Positions 13,829 through 21,182 of a stretch of DNA of 26,053 nt are shown here, piece by piece. A program made the translations under genes and the position numbers. Below the pieces are notes generated by a model that searched no databases, was not told the DNA's origin, and saw nothing but the letters and a program-made list of their open reading frames with translations. This stretch comes from a virus, in IMG/VR virus record IMGVR_UViG_3300022839_000085, positions 1 to 26,053 of that record, one strand, 5' to 3'. Every line of letters begins with the position of its first letter. Position 1 is the stretch's first letter.

Positions 13829-16297
13829 TCAAAAGATAAATGAGGATAATCGCCATGATTTACCCTCTTTTCCGTTGTTTTTATATTCAAACCTAGGGTT
13901 GGTTTTAAAAGCAGACCAATAATTCTTATAATTCGATTGGCGAGCTATTACATTTTTTAAATGGATGTTTTTTGAAAAACAAAAAGCCTTAATGTTAGGC
14001 AAATAATGAATACCATGTTCCAATAAGGCTTTTTTCATATATTCTAAAGTTGGATTGTCTCTGTAATTATTTAGGGTCATGCCTAAAGACCATTCAGTTT
14101 TATCCACCTTGATCATTATTTGCATAAGAATATCATAAAAATCTTCGCTATCCGTTTTTTGATCTTCTTCATTGTTCATATCCGAAAAGACCACACGGGC
14201 CGTTTCTAGCAAATCCGAATCGGGGTAGAGCAACATATACCCAGCCAAGATTGGAGCGTACTGGTCGGCGAATCTAGCGTCCTGACCCTCATTCATTAGC
14301 CCTTTGTGGATTGTTTCACGGCCTATGTTAAATATCTCGAGATTTTTATTCACATAGGTGAATAAATCATGGCTTAATTTCTGGGCATCGTAAAAAGCGG
14401 CCACCCTTTCCTGATTTCTGGATTGGCATGATTCACCATTTTTGCTTAAAAATATATCAATAATTCTGGATTCATCAGCTGGGGTTAAATCGGGTGAGCG
14501 GATGGATGCAAATACAAAAGACAATTCGGGTTTAAATCTAATCACCTCGCCCGTTGTGGTCCCACGTAAAACGCTGGAATTTGCACCACTGGATGAATGT
14601 CGGGCAATTTCTAATAATTGTTTGGTTCGGTATTGCTCGCCCTCGGCCTCGTCGACCAGGCATACACATGAGTCGCTCGCTACGGCCTGCCTAACGCCTG
14701 CAGCCGTTGAATCCTGTATTATCATCGAGTTCTGAATTAAATCGTTCAAAAGACCTAATAGGCTAGATTTACCCGAGCCTCGATCGGCCCTAATCCATAA
14801 ATGCGGACGCCACTTCTGCGTGCTAAATATCTGGGCAAAAGCTAAATACCCCAAGCAGATAATTCGATCACGCTCGGATTTGAAATCAACTAAATCAATT
14901 GCTTTTTTAATTGGCAAAAAATTATTTGTATATGAATCCGTATATACAAGCGTGCGATCGGACGGAGTATAGAATTTACGCAAATTTTTTGATCGACCGA
15001 AGGATTCCTCGACGCCATTTACCAAGATTCGATCGCCAAGATTTAGCACATGGTGTTTACCATCGACCCAGGAGCCCATGCCACGGATATTCGAAGGGTC
15101 GTAAAATCCGATGGCCTGCTGTTTTTCAGCGATCAATTCAGCCGTAGCTTTCCAATTCGTTCGCTCGGTCCTGACCATCTCGCCCGATTCTTTATCTTTC
15201 AAGTAAATAGGGACGAACCGTTGTGCCCACCAATTATCCTTTGCAATATCGCACAAAACCCCAGCCCTGATTTTTTCGAACGTAGCTTCTCGTAATGTTT
15301 TTTCACGGCTAGAGTAAAAGAAATAAACGCCATTACGATTTCGGCCTAAGAAATCCACAGTTACAAAATCGGAGGGGTCAAATTTTAATTGTCGGTGAGT
15401 TTCATCAAAACCTTTGGATACGAACAAATCATTGTAATCCGTAAAAGCCGTAATTTCAGAACCGAAATCAGGTTGGATAATGACAGCATTGCCAAACTTG
15501 GATTTTGCACGCATGGCGAAATCAATTCCGGCTTTTGTTCCCATTTTTGACATCGGGTCGTTGTCGCAAGCGATAACCACGTTTTTACCACGTAATTCAT
15601 TTTTAATTCGTTTGATCACATGAGGCATATTATTGGCTTGGAAGCAGGATATCGTAGGAATTTTTGTAACCTCAAAAATCGTCGCAGCCGTAGCGATGCC
15701 CTCGCACAGATATACAAAATCAGCGGATTGAACATCGCCATAATAAAAGAAATTGCCTTGAACTTTTTGCCCAGAAGGGAAGGATTTATGCGTAGTGAAT
15801 ACTGTTTGATACCCAGCTATTTTTTTATCGAACGATTCGTAAATCGGGACGACAAGATTATTTACTGAATCCAAATACAGACCTTGGTAAGATGTAACCA
15901 TTTTTTTAGCTAAATATCGATTGTCTGCAGATTCTAGAGGTTTAAAAGACTGGAATTTATCAAGGATCCTTTTTTTATTAGCGACCTGCTCTTTTTTGAT
16001 CTCAGCGTCTGCTTTTTTACTTAACAATTCCAATTCTTTTTTTAAACCTGGGTTTTTGAGCTCCTCGTCCTTATCCCAAGATAAAAATCTAAATCTTTCT
16101 ATTCCTAAATTCCAAGACCCGTAGGTGGCAGCCCAGAACTCTTTATTATTGTGCGACCATGTTTTACCAACGAGCCATCCTGCTTTTTTGGATTTACCGA
16201 CTTGAAATCGCTCCCATGATTCGTTGAGTAGAATTGTATTTGGTGCGTCGCCAAGGTTGTGTTTGATTTCTGAATTTAAGTCTAATATAGTTTTCAT
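13829..16297 (-). CDS. Replicative primase/helicase (TOPRIM primase fused to P-loop helicase)
   Basis: An 822-residue protein. The N-terminal part (residues 25-75) has the tryptophan-rich segment KAGWLVGKTWS...WAATYGSW seen in phage and plasmid primases; no CxxC zinc finger is visible. A TOPRIM domain follows: VYLCEG (about 195-200, catalytic Glu199) and VIACDNDP (about 241-248, the DxD acidic pair). The C-terminal half holds a P-loop ATPase with Walker A RGSGKSS (506-512) and Walker B VCLVDEAE (545-552), then a sensor-like GTTTGEVIRF and arginine-rich LTPADESRII. It would unwind the phage template and make primers. It is last in the order SF2 helicase - VRR-NUC - primase on the minus strand, with AAAGGAA 10 bases upstream, and ends directly at the repeat-rich region, a likely origin. 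No DNA polymerase is seen in the window. Confidence 0.85.
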   Translation of the reverse strand: MKTILDLNSEIKHNLGDAPNTILLNESWERFQVGKSKKAGWLVGKTWSHNNKEFWAATYGSWNLGIERFRFLSWDKDEELKNPGLKKELELLSKKADAEIKKEQVANKKRILDKFQSFKPLESADNRYLAKKMVTSYQGLYLDSVNNLVVPIYESFDKKIAGYQTVFTTHKSFPSGQKVQGNFFYYGDVQSADFVYLCEGIATAATIFEVTKIPTISCFQANNMPHVIKRIKNELRGKNVVIACDNDPMSKMGTKAGIDFAMRAKSKFGNAVIIQPDFGSEITAFTDYNDLFVSKGFDETHRQLKFDPSDFVTVDFLGRNRNGVYFFYSSREKTLREATFEKIRAGVLCDIAKDNWWAQRFVPIYLKDKESGEMVRTERTNWKATAELIAEKQQAIGFYDPSNIRGMGSWVDGKHHVLNLGDRILVNGVEESFGRSKNLRKFYTPSDRTLVYTDSYTNNFLPIKKAIDLVDFKSERDRIICLGYLAFAQIFSTQKWRPHLWIRADRGSGKSSLLGLLNDLIQNSMIIQDSTAAGVRQAVASDSCVCLVDEAEGEQYRTKQLLEIARHSSSGANSSVLRGTTTGEVIRFKPELSFVFASIRSPDLTPADESRIIDIFLSKNGESCQSRNQERVAAFYDAQKLSHDLFTYVNKNLEIFNIGRETIHKGLMNEGQDARFADQYAPILAGYMLLYPDSDLLETARVVFSDMNNEEDQKTDSEDFYDILMQIMIKVDKTEWSLGMTLNNYRDNPTLEYMKKALLEHGIHYLPNIKAFCFSKNIHLKNVIARQSNYKNYWSAFKTNPRFEYKNNGKEGKSWRLSSFIF

Positions 16298-16344
16298 TAA
16301 GAGTTATTCCTTTGTTGTTGCGATACTCGGAGGCGTTCTTTTTT

Positions 16345-16380
16345 AACCTAGTCGTTTATGGCGACTAGGTTTTTTATTTT
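16345..16380 (+). terminator. Plus-strand terminator hairpin at the end of the VRR-NUC gene
   Basis: The arms AACCTAGTCG (16345-16354) and CGACTAGGTT (16362-16371) are perfect over 10 bp around the loop TTTATGG, followed on the plus strand by TTTTTATTTT. On the minus strand, where the genes run, an A-tract follows instead, so it should act only on antisense transcripts. It covers the last codons and TAG of the nuclease gene. Confidence 0.65.
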
Positions 16381-16704
16381 CTGAATGACATCATTTACAT
16401 TGGTCTCGTTGATCACGAAATTATGACAATTCATTGAATTTAAAAAATCCCCCCAGATAATCTGATTTTTCGATCTCTTAGCATTGCCCGTTTTAAATTC
16501 CATTTCAATGTGTAATGCACCTTTTGCCATAGGGTATAACGCCCAGTAATCGTACATTCCTTTTTTATTGATCTGGATTGGCTCGCCTCGAACGTTATAA
16601 AACAGGCCGACATGGCGTGGGAACATGCGTAATTTTGGGAACTCATTTTGGAGGATAGGTAAAGTCTTCGCTATTAGATTCTGATGCTGGAGGTAATTGT
16701 TCAT
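16348..16704 (-). CDS. VRR-NUC domain nuclease
   Basis: A 118-residue stand-alone VRR-NUC protein, the compact PD-(D/E)xK-type nuclease found in many phages. The pattern reads in order: an N-terminal helix (HQNLIAKTLPILQNEF), RHVGLFYNVRGEP, the metal-binding MYDYWALYP (Asp in the G-x-x-D position, here Met-Tyr-Asp), then HIEMEFKTGNAKRSKNQIIW with the E-x-K motif (EFK) and the conserved Gln-x-x-W. It ends in a helix plus NLVAIND. Phage VRR-NUC proteins are thought to resolve branched DNA. The start codon at 16704 lies 62 bases inside the upstream helicase gene and has no good ribosome site, so translation is probably coupled. It sits between the SF2 helicase and primase, matching a replication/repair role. 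Confidence 0.85.
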   Translation of the reverse strand: MNNYLQHQNLIAKTLPILQNEFPKLRMFPRHVGLFYNVRGEPIQINKKGMYDYWALYPMAKGALHIEMEFKTGNAKRSKNQIIWGDFLNSMNCHNFVINETNVNDVIQKIKNLVAIND

Positions 16705-18175
16705 TTTTAGATTGTATATCCAAAAACCATTTAGGGTATTTTATCGTAAGGCCGATTGCGTTACGTTCTTTCTCTAATTCATAAGTTTTAAAAAGTATGG
16801 ACCATTTTTTGTATTTATATGCTTTTGCCTTATCAAAAATTCTATCTCTTAATAAAAACAGCGGTTCGCTTTCCCTGCTCGGCTTAAAATATAACCGCCT
16901 AACTTTTTCATACTCATCGTCCTCGGATTTTTCTTTTTTCTTTTTTTCATTTAAATCGAATTTTTTTAATTGTTTTTCTTTTTCTTCTTTTATCAATCGA
17001 ATTTTAATTTCATTTTCAGCTCCACACTGGGGACATACATTTGTGTTCAATCCAAAAACATAAAAGCAAGAACCACATTGATAGACCTTCATAGATATTT
17101 CAGTTGGTTTTTTTAATTGATCTTGATCTATCTCGGCAGGGAAATCGTTTATTGGATGACCTAGGCGAAACGTATTGCCACCGTGATCTAAAATAATCGC
17201 AGATTTTTTATCCTTGTATGGCCTAAGGAGCCGCCCTATTTGCTGTTTCCATAATATCAAGGATTTCGTAGGACGGGCCATGATGCCGACTTCAGCACAA
17301 GGAATATCCGTGCCTGTTGAAAAAATATTAACATTACATAGAATTTGAATTAGGCCGTTTTCAAATTCCCATAGCACTTCGGACCTATATTCAGGTGGGT
17401 CGTTTGAATCAACGTGTACAGCATAGATATTATTTTTTGAAAACTCTTCCGCTATTTTTTTAGAGTGCTCAATATTGATGGCGAAGCAAAATGCTTTTTT
17501 GTTTTTACCATATTTTTTATATTCCTTTACAATGTCTCCATAAACAGCCATGGAATCATTTTGTTTAAACAAATCTTTATTATTAAAATCACCACCTATT
17601 GTTTTTACATCCGACTTCATTTTTATTTCAGCCGAATAAATTTCGGGAAATACTAAATGTCCCTGCTTAATTAAATCCAAAGTATTTATTGGATGAATAA
17701 CTAAATCCCAAAAGGTATGTGCTTTTTTACCAACCCGATAGGGAGTAGCCGAAAACCCGATGCAAGTTTTATCTTGAGGAATCAAATCCAAAAACGAGGT
17801 GTATTTATTAGCCGTGCAATCATGACATTCATCCACGATAATTAGGTCGTATTTATTTACAATTTCATCATGGACATGCTTACGCCTTGTTAGCGTATCA
17901 ATCGAGGCACAAAGCAAATCAGATAATTCATATTTATTTGCACCCATCATAAGCGACTTGTTTTGTATATCTCCGAAATGCTTTTCGTATGCCTGCGTAA
18001 TAACATTTTGTCGTGCTACTAGAAACAATACTTTTTGACCATTTTTAAGGGCGTGTAAGATTATATGCTTAAAAATGACACTCTTCCCAGACCCAGTATC
18101 TAGGTGAATTAAATTTCTTTTATTTTGCATTACGCCATCGATTGCTTCGATTTGATATTGTCGTAAATTATCCAT
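16643..18175 (-). CDS. Superfamily-2 DNA/RNA helicase (DEAD/DEAH type) with zinc ribbon
   Basis: A 510-residue helicase. Q-motif-like LRQYQIEAIDGV is at 4-15, Walker A DTGSGKS at 26-32, motif II VDECHD at 114-119, motif III FSATPYR at 141-147, motif V FSTGTDIP near 285-292, and motif VI QQIGRLLRP at 311-319. After the RecA2 domain a four-cysteine zinc ribbon occurs (CGSC at 367-370, CPQC at 381-384), then a lysine/glutamate-rich coiled segment and a C-terminal region. This architecture is common in phage replication modules, where the helicase remodels forks or assists recombination. It is the first gene of the minus-strand replication operon; its ATG at 18175 lacks a ribosome site and lies close to the predicted -10 element, so the message may be nearly leaderless. 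Confidence 0.92.
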   Translation of the reverse strand: MDNLRQYQIEAIDGVMQNKRNLIHLDTGSGKSVIFKHIILHALKNGQKVLFLVARQNVITQAYEKHFGDIQNKSLMMGANKYELSDLLCASIDTLTRRKHVHDEIVNKYDLIIVDECHDCTANKYTSFLDLIPQDKTCIGFSATPYRVGKKAHTFWDLVIHPINTLDLIKQGHLVFPEIYSAEIKMKSDVKTIGGDFNNKDLFKQNDSMAVYGDIVKEYKKYGKNKKAFCFAINIEHSKKIAEEFSKNNIYAVHVDSNDPPEYRSEVLWEFENGLIQILCNVNIFSTGTDIPCAEVGIMARPTKSLILWKQQIGRLLRPYKDKKSAIILDHGGNTFRLGHPINDFPAEIDQDQLKKPTEISMKVYQCGSCFYVFGLNTNVCPQCGAENEIKIRLIKEEKEKQLKKFDLNEKKKKEKSEDDEYEKVRRLYFKPSRESEPLFLLRDRIFDKAKAYKYKKWSILFKTYELEKERNAIGLTIKYPKWFLDIQSKNEQLPPASESNSEDFTYPPK

Positions 18176-18188
18176 CTATTAAATAGAT
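18174..18188. promoter_or_regulatory. Palindrome in the divergent region (possible operator)
   Basis: ATCTATT and AATAGAT form a perfect 7-bp inverted repeat around one central base. It overlaps the start codon of the helicase gene and lies 24 bases before the HTH gene. Only 36 bases separate the divergent start codons, so a protein bound here could affect both. The obvious candidate ligand is the HTH protein encoded next; this is inference. Confidence 0.4.
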
Positions 18189-18189
18189 A

Positions 18190-18218
18190 TATAAAAAGAT
18201 AAGGATACTCAATGACAA
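18190..18218 (-). promoter_or_regulatory. Candidate promoter for the helicase-primase operon
   Basis: On the minus strand TTGTCA (18218-18213) lies 17 bases from TTTATA (18195-18190). A start site near 18183 would leave only about 8 bases before the helicase ATG at 18175. The -35 lies within the first codons of the divergent HTH gene. Confidence 0.35.
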
Positions 18219-18400
18219 AAGCGAATTTAGCACGAAGGCTAAAGAAATTAAAAAACGAAAAAGGTTTTAGTTACGAAACCGTAAGTAATAATTTAGGCTA
18301 CACAAGTCCCATGACGTCCTACAAATGGATTAACAATAAAAAAATACCAAAAAGACAGTACGCAATGCTCGATCAATATTTAACAGGACAAGGATACTAA
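18212..18400 (+). CDS. Small helix-turn-helix DNA-binding protein (Cro/XRE-like)
   Basis: A 62-residue protein with a single-domain HTH plan: helix 1 KANLARRLKKLKNEKG, helix 2 SYETVSNNLGY, recognition helix TSPMTSYKWINNKKIPK, then helix QYAMLDQYLTGQGY. The pattern GYTSPMTSYKWINNKKIPKR resembles the recognition part of lambda-type Cro and XRE proteins. AAGGA lies 7 bases before the ATG. It is the first gene of the plus-strand recombination operon, diverging from the helicase, and a palindrome lies just upstream. It probably regulates this divergent region, as Cro does, but no lambda-type repressor or integrase is seen, so lysogeny cannot be inferred. Confidence 0.75.
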   Translation: MTKANLARRLKKLKNEKGFSYETVSNNLGYTSPMTSYKWINNKKIPKRQYAMLDQYLTGQGY

Positions 18401-18404
18401 GATT

Positions 18405-19262
18405 ATGAATGAAATTCCATTAAGAGTTATTTTTTACGGAAAGGAAGGGATTGGTAAAACAACCACAGCAGCACAATTCCCTAAACCAATATTGGTTGAT
18501 ATCGAGGGCGGTGGACGTCGTATTGATGGCCTTGTCCACAGATATGCTAGGATGAAAACTTTGGAGCAATTTAATGCGAACCTAGCTGAAATTGCCAAGC
18601 GTGATGATTATGAAACTGTGATAATAGATTCTGTGGATTGGTTAGAAACCTTAGTGCACAAATCTATTTTAGCAAAATACAAAACGGATGATATTACAAA
18701 AGCGGCTAATGGCTATGGCGCATGGGTTGAGATTTCAAAAAAAGCTCACGAAGATATTCGTGAAAAACTAGATGAAATCAACGAAACAAAGCATTTGGTT
18801 TTAATCGGGCATCCAAAACAGTATATGCACCACGACGCAGATATCGAGGTTCCTTATTTAAGGGAAACATTAAAAATGCACGAAAAAGTTTCCAAGATGT
18901 GGATGGAGTACGTTGATGGCACATTCTATTTAAAGAAAGATATTTTTGTCGTAGGTACTGGCAAGGACGCAAGAGCTACAGAAACGGGTCGGTTTTTATT
19001 TTCTGATGGCAAATCATTCGATGCTAAGGCTAGAGTAAAAATGCCAGCAAAAATAAAATTAGAAGAGTCTGGAATGTTTGAAACATTACAAGGTTATTTT
19101 TCAAGACCAGTATCTGACGATGAATTATATAAGGACGTTCTAGCAATTGCAGATAAAGTAAACGATGCAGAGATAAGAAAAAAAGCATTGTCTGAAATAC
19201 CAAAACATAAAAACAATAATGAAAAATTAAAAGAAATTAAAACCTACTTGGAAGGAAAGTAA
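18405..19262 (+). CDS. Sak4-like RecA-fold ATPase (AAA_24 family)
   Basis: A 285-residue P-loop protein. Walker A FYGKEGIGKTT is at 10-20, followed by the family-typical PILVDIEGGGRRIDG (28-42, after the first strand) and Walker B TVIIDSVDWLE at 71-81. A long helical region (KKAHEDIREKLDEINETK) and VLIGHPKQ (sensor-like strand) come next. The C-terminal third is more variable (DELYKDVLAIADKVNDAE). This matches phage AAA_24 proteins, several of which are Sak4-type RecA-like annealing proteins that act with a phage SSB. Its neighbours are an SSB-like gene and a YqaJ exonuclease, the usual three-gene recombination module. No separate RecT, Erf or Redbeta annealase is visible, so this protein is the likely strand-annealing partner. 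A general nucleotide-binding helper role is the alternative. Confidence 0.85.
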   Translation: MNEIPLRVIFYGKEGIGKTTTAAQFPKPILVDIEGGGRRIDGLVHRYARMKTLEQFNANLAEIAKRDDYETVIIDSVDWLETLVHKSILAKYKTDDITKAANGYGAWVEISKKAHEDIREKLDEINETKHLVLIGHPKQYMHHDADIEVPYLRETLKMHEKVSKMWMEYVDGTFYLKKDIFVVGTGKDARATETGRFLFSDGKSFDAKARVKMPAKIKLEESGMFETLQGYFSRPVSDDELYKDVLAIADKVNDAEIRKKALSEIPKHKNNNEKLKEIKTYLEGK

Positions 19263-19265
19263 AAT

Positions 19266-19751
19266 ATGAAAGCAAAAGGCGTAATAAATGATTATGGAAT
19301 CGAAATCGTAGAAAAACTTGGTGATATCCCAAAGGTTGTTGTTAATTTTCAGCTCATTGAAAAAGATGATGACGTTAAGTACGAAACCATGAAGTGGGAC
19401 GGATTGTTTTTAACGAGAGATGGCAAGCCGAATGATAAAACGATCAAATCCCTTGTGGCTATGGGTTTCACTGGAGACGACCCAATTGTTTTGGCCGAAG
19501 GAACGGGCTTATCAGTGGATAGAGAATATTTTTTAACAATTTCGATCAACGATAAAGGCTATCAGTATATTGAGTGGGTAAACGATAAAGAGTATACAGG
19601 CGGAGTGCAGGGAATCAAGAAAGCGTCTAAGGATGCGTTGAAAGAAAAATTTGCTGCGATGAAATTAAGTGGTGCATTTAAAAAAGCCATTTCTGAAATG
19701 CCAGCAAAAGAACCTGAATTATTTAACCATGCTGAAAAGGTGCCGTTTTAG
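19266..19751 (+). CDS. Putative single-strand DNA-binding protein (DUF669-like position)
   Basis: A 161-residue protein. A compact N-terminal beta-rich region (GIEIVEKLGDIPKVVVNFQL, then KYETMKWDGLFLTRDG) leads to a glycine- and aspartate-rich central part (FTGDDPIVLAEGTGLSVDRE), then EYFLTISINDKGYQYIEWVN, a beta strand pair typical of OB-like folds. The C-terminus is helical and ends with AEKVPF. It lies 3 bases after the Sak4-like gene and directly abuts the exonuclease gene. In this module order (AAA_24 ATPase - DUF669 - YqaJ exonuclease) the middle gene encodes an SSB-like protein, and the tail (acidic, then a short hydrophobic end) would fit. The SSB call is mainly from neighbourhood and fold impression. 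Confidence 0.65.
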   Translation: MKAKGVINDYGIEIVEKLGDIPKVVVNFQLIEKDDDVKYETMKWDGLFLTRDGKPNDKTIKSLVAMGFTGDDPIVLAEGTGLSVDREYFLTISINDKGYQYIEWVNDKEYTGGVQGIKKASKDALKEKFAAMKLSGAFKKAISEMPAKEPELFNHAEKVPF

Positions 19752-20636
19752 ATGGACCAAAATACTCAAGATTGGCTGAAATTACGCCATGGCAAAATAG
19801 GAGCCTCGGATTCAAACATTATAATGGGTGTATCCGAGTATATGAGCAAGGCTGATTTGCTTTTACAGAAAACTACTGTTTTTGAAAAATTGCCTCCCCA
19901 GAAATCTAATCCAATTGCTAACCTTGGCCATTCGGTCGAGGCCCTAGAAAGACCTAGGTTCGAGTTTTTGCAAGACAAGAGGTTTATGCCAGCGATTGTG
20001 ACTCACCCAGAAATCGATTGGCTAATGGCCTCGTTTGATGGCCTGACGATGGATGAAGCAGAATCATGGGAATGTAAAATGATCGGTAAACAAGTGTTTG
20101 ATGATGCTGTGAAAAGTAATGTCGCTCCTATGAAATTTTACCCTCAGCTACAGCATCAATTTTTAGTAAATCTAAAAATGAAAAAAACATATTTGCTTTT
20201 AGTGCAGTATGAAAAGAAATTTATGGACAAACTAATCCCAGAAACATTTAAACGCCATATTATCGAAGTTTTCAGGGACGCTGAATATATAGAAACAAAA
20301 CTAATGCCAAATTTGATGAAATTTCGAGAGGACGTTTTGGCTAATAAAGATTTTACGGATTTAGAATCCTTAGGTGACAGAAGTAAAAAAATCAAAGCTG
20401 AAATCGACATTTTAGCCGAGCAAAAAACTGTAATTGACGATCAAATCAAAAAATATTTAGAGCCACTTGGTGGTAAGGTACAAACCCAGAAGTGGGGTTT
20501 TACATATTCGCAATCTACGACCGAAGGAATAGATTACAAAAAAATGATCGAGGATTACAAAATAGATGTTGAAAAATATAAAAAGAAACCAACGATTTCA
20601 TATAGACTAACTGTTACGGAAAAGAAAAATACATGA
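19752..20636 (+). CDS. YqaJ / lambda-exonuclease-type 5'-3' exonuclease
   Basis: A 294-residue nuclease of the PD-(D/E)xK YqaJ family. WLKLRHGKIGASDSNIIMG at 8-26 is the family's usual opening. The catalytic set is visible: GHSVE (59-63, Glu63), LMASFDGL (91-98, Asp96), WECK (106-109, Glu107 and Lys109), and YPQLQHQ (130-136, the Gln motif). A coiled helix (SKKIKAEIDILAEQKTVIDD, 211-230) precedes a small tail domain (240-294) ending in EKKNT. It digests one strand from DNA ends to leave overhangs for the Sak4-like annealing protein. It abuts the SSB-like gene, and its TGA overlaps the next ATG. The last 35 codons have a diverged second copy at 20913-21017, attached to a different small gene. 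Confidence 0.93.
   Translation: MDQNTQDWLKLRHGKIGASDSNIIMGVSEYMSKADLLLQKTTVFEKLPPQKSNPIANLGHSVEALERPRFEFLQDKRFMPAIVTHPEIDWLMASFDGLTMDEAESWECKMIGKQVFDDAVKSNVAPMKFYPQLQHQFLVNLKMKKTYLLLVQYEKKFMDKLIPETFKRHIIEVFRDAEYIETKLMPNLMKFREDVLANKDFTDLESLGDRSKKIKAEIDILAEQKTVIDDQIKKYLEPLGGKVQTQKWGFTYSQSTTEGIDYKKMIEDYKIDVEKYKKKPTISYRLTVTEKKNT
20532..20636 (+). repeat. Exonuclease tail repeat, copy 1 (second copy 20913-21017)
   Basis: This 105-base end of the exonuclease gene, codons Asp261 to the stop, aligns without a gap to 20913-21017. By my count 23 of 34 residues are identical, with shared words such as EKYKKK and EKKN, and both copies end in TGA. Shared DNA words are also visible. Copy 2 begins GATTACGCAAAAATGATT, copy 1 GATTACAAAAAAATGATC. 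Confidence 0.85.
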
Positions 20637-20803
20637 CGCCTAAACAAGCCATGATCGAATTATTAGCTGGTAAAAAATTATATAAAATCCATTGGATTGG
20701 AATGAAATATATTTATATCCGTGAGGACGGTAAAATCGTAAATGATTTAGATGAAGAATTTTGGTTGCCATTGACGGGTGGGTTCAAAGTTTATGAAGAC
20801 TAA
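20633..20803 (+). CDS. 56-residue phage protein resembling the DUF2829 / Tad2-like pattern
   Basis: It starts within the exonuclease stop (ATGA overlap at 20633-20636). The 56 residues read MTPKQAMIELLAGKKLYKIH, then WIGMKYIYIREDGKIVND, and end GGFKVYED. The layout, an N-terminal helix with Ala-x-x-x-Leu, then Gly-Lys-Lys, a Trp a few residues on, a beta hairpin with DGxIV, and a C-terminal aromatic-Tyr-Glu, recalls the widespread small phage family around DUF2829 (which includes the Thoeris inhibitor Tad2). It is shorter than typical Tad2, and the resemblance is by pattern only. It is in an early operon, where anti-defence genes are often found. The next gene starts inside its end, in another frame. 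Confidence 0.55.
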   Translation: MTPKQAMIELLAGKKLYKIHWIGMKYIYIREDGKIVNDLDEEFWLPLTGGFKVYED

Positions 20804-21017
20804 AGAATATTGCGCTCACTGCGGAGCAAGCGTTGTTAGATATAACCATTCGCTAAACGCAGGTATGGTCAAGGGATTGATACTTCTCGAAAAGGCTGGC
20901 GGAACATCTTTTGATTACGCAAAAATGATTTCGGATTTTAAAATTGATCTCGAAAAATACAAAAAGAAAGTCACAAAATCTTTCACATTGAAAGTAAAGG
21001 AAAAGAAAAATGGATGA
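20793..21017 (+). CDS. Chimeric small protein: zinc-ribbon head fused to a duplicated exonuclease tail
   Basis: I take the ATG at 20793, inside the end of the previous gene, because KTKEYCAHCG follows at once; the longer frame from 20778 has no support. The 74-residue product has two parts. The first ~40 residues contain a CxxC knuckle (EYCAHCGASVVRYNHSLNAG) and a hydrophobic helix (GMVKGLILLEKAGG), resembling the start of a common small phage protein. The last 34 residues (DYAKMISDFKIDLEKYKKKV, then a segment ending EKKNG) are homologous, gap-free, to the C-terminal tail of the neighbouring exonuclease. No second CxxC is present, so the zinc site may be incomplete or shared in a dimer. It looks like the product of a local duplication and fusion. 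Function unknown; it might compete with or bind the partner of the exonuclease tail. Confidence 0.7.
   Translation: MKTKEYCAHCGASVVRYNHSLNAGMVKGLILLEKAGGTSFDYAKMISDFKIDLEKYKKKVTKSFTLKVKEKKNG
20913..21017 (+). repeat. Exonuclease tail repeat, copy 2
   Basis: Second copy of the 105-base module from 20532-20636, here forming the C-terminal half of the zinc-ribbon chimera. It has the same length and reading frame and the same TGA end. The many silent and conservative changes indicate an old duplication or recombination with a relative rather than a recent error. Confidence 0.85.
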
Positions 21018-21165
21018 AATTATTTACACAGGACGAGATATTTTAAAAGCTCTTGCCAAAGAAATGGTTTTGACAAATAATTTAAAAGAAATTGGTGGAA
21101 AGCGAATTTTTAGTTTCGAATCATGGCAAGTTGCGGTTAAATTTGGATTTAAACTAAATAAATAA
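21010..21165 (+). CDS. Unknown 51-residue protein
   Basis: It starts at an ATG 5 codons' worth of overlap inside the chimera's stop region (overlap 21010-21017), so it is probably translated by coupling. The product begins MDEIIYTGRDILKALAKEM and ends VAVKFGFKLNK, with a central KEIGGKRIFSFESWQ. One helix followed by a beta-type segment is expected; there is no cysteine cluster or membrane segment. No family is recognised. It belongs to the run of small early genes after the exonuclease, several of which overlap by 1 to 60 bases. Its stop is followed 17 bases later by the next start. Confidence 0.55.
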   Translation: MDEIIYTGRDILKALAKEMVLTNNLKEIGGKRIFSFESWQVAVKFGFKLNK

Positions 21166-21182
21166 AAAAAGGAAAAGAAAAA

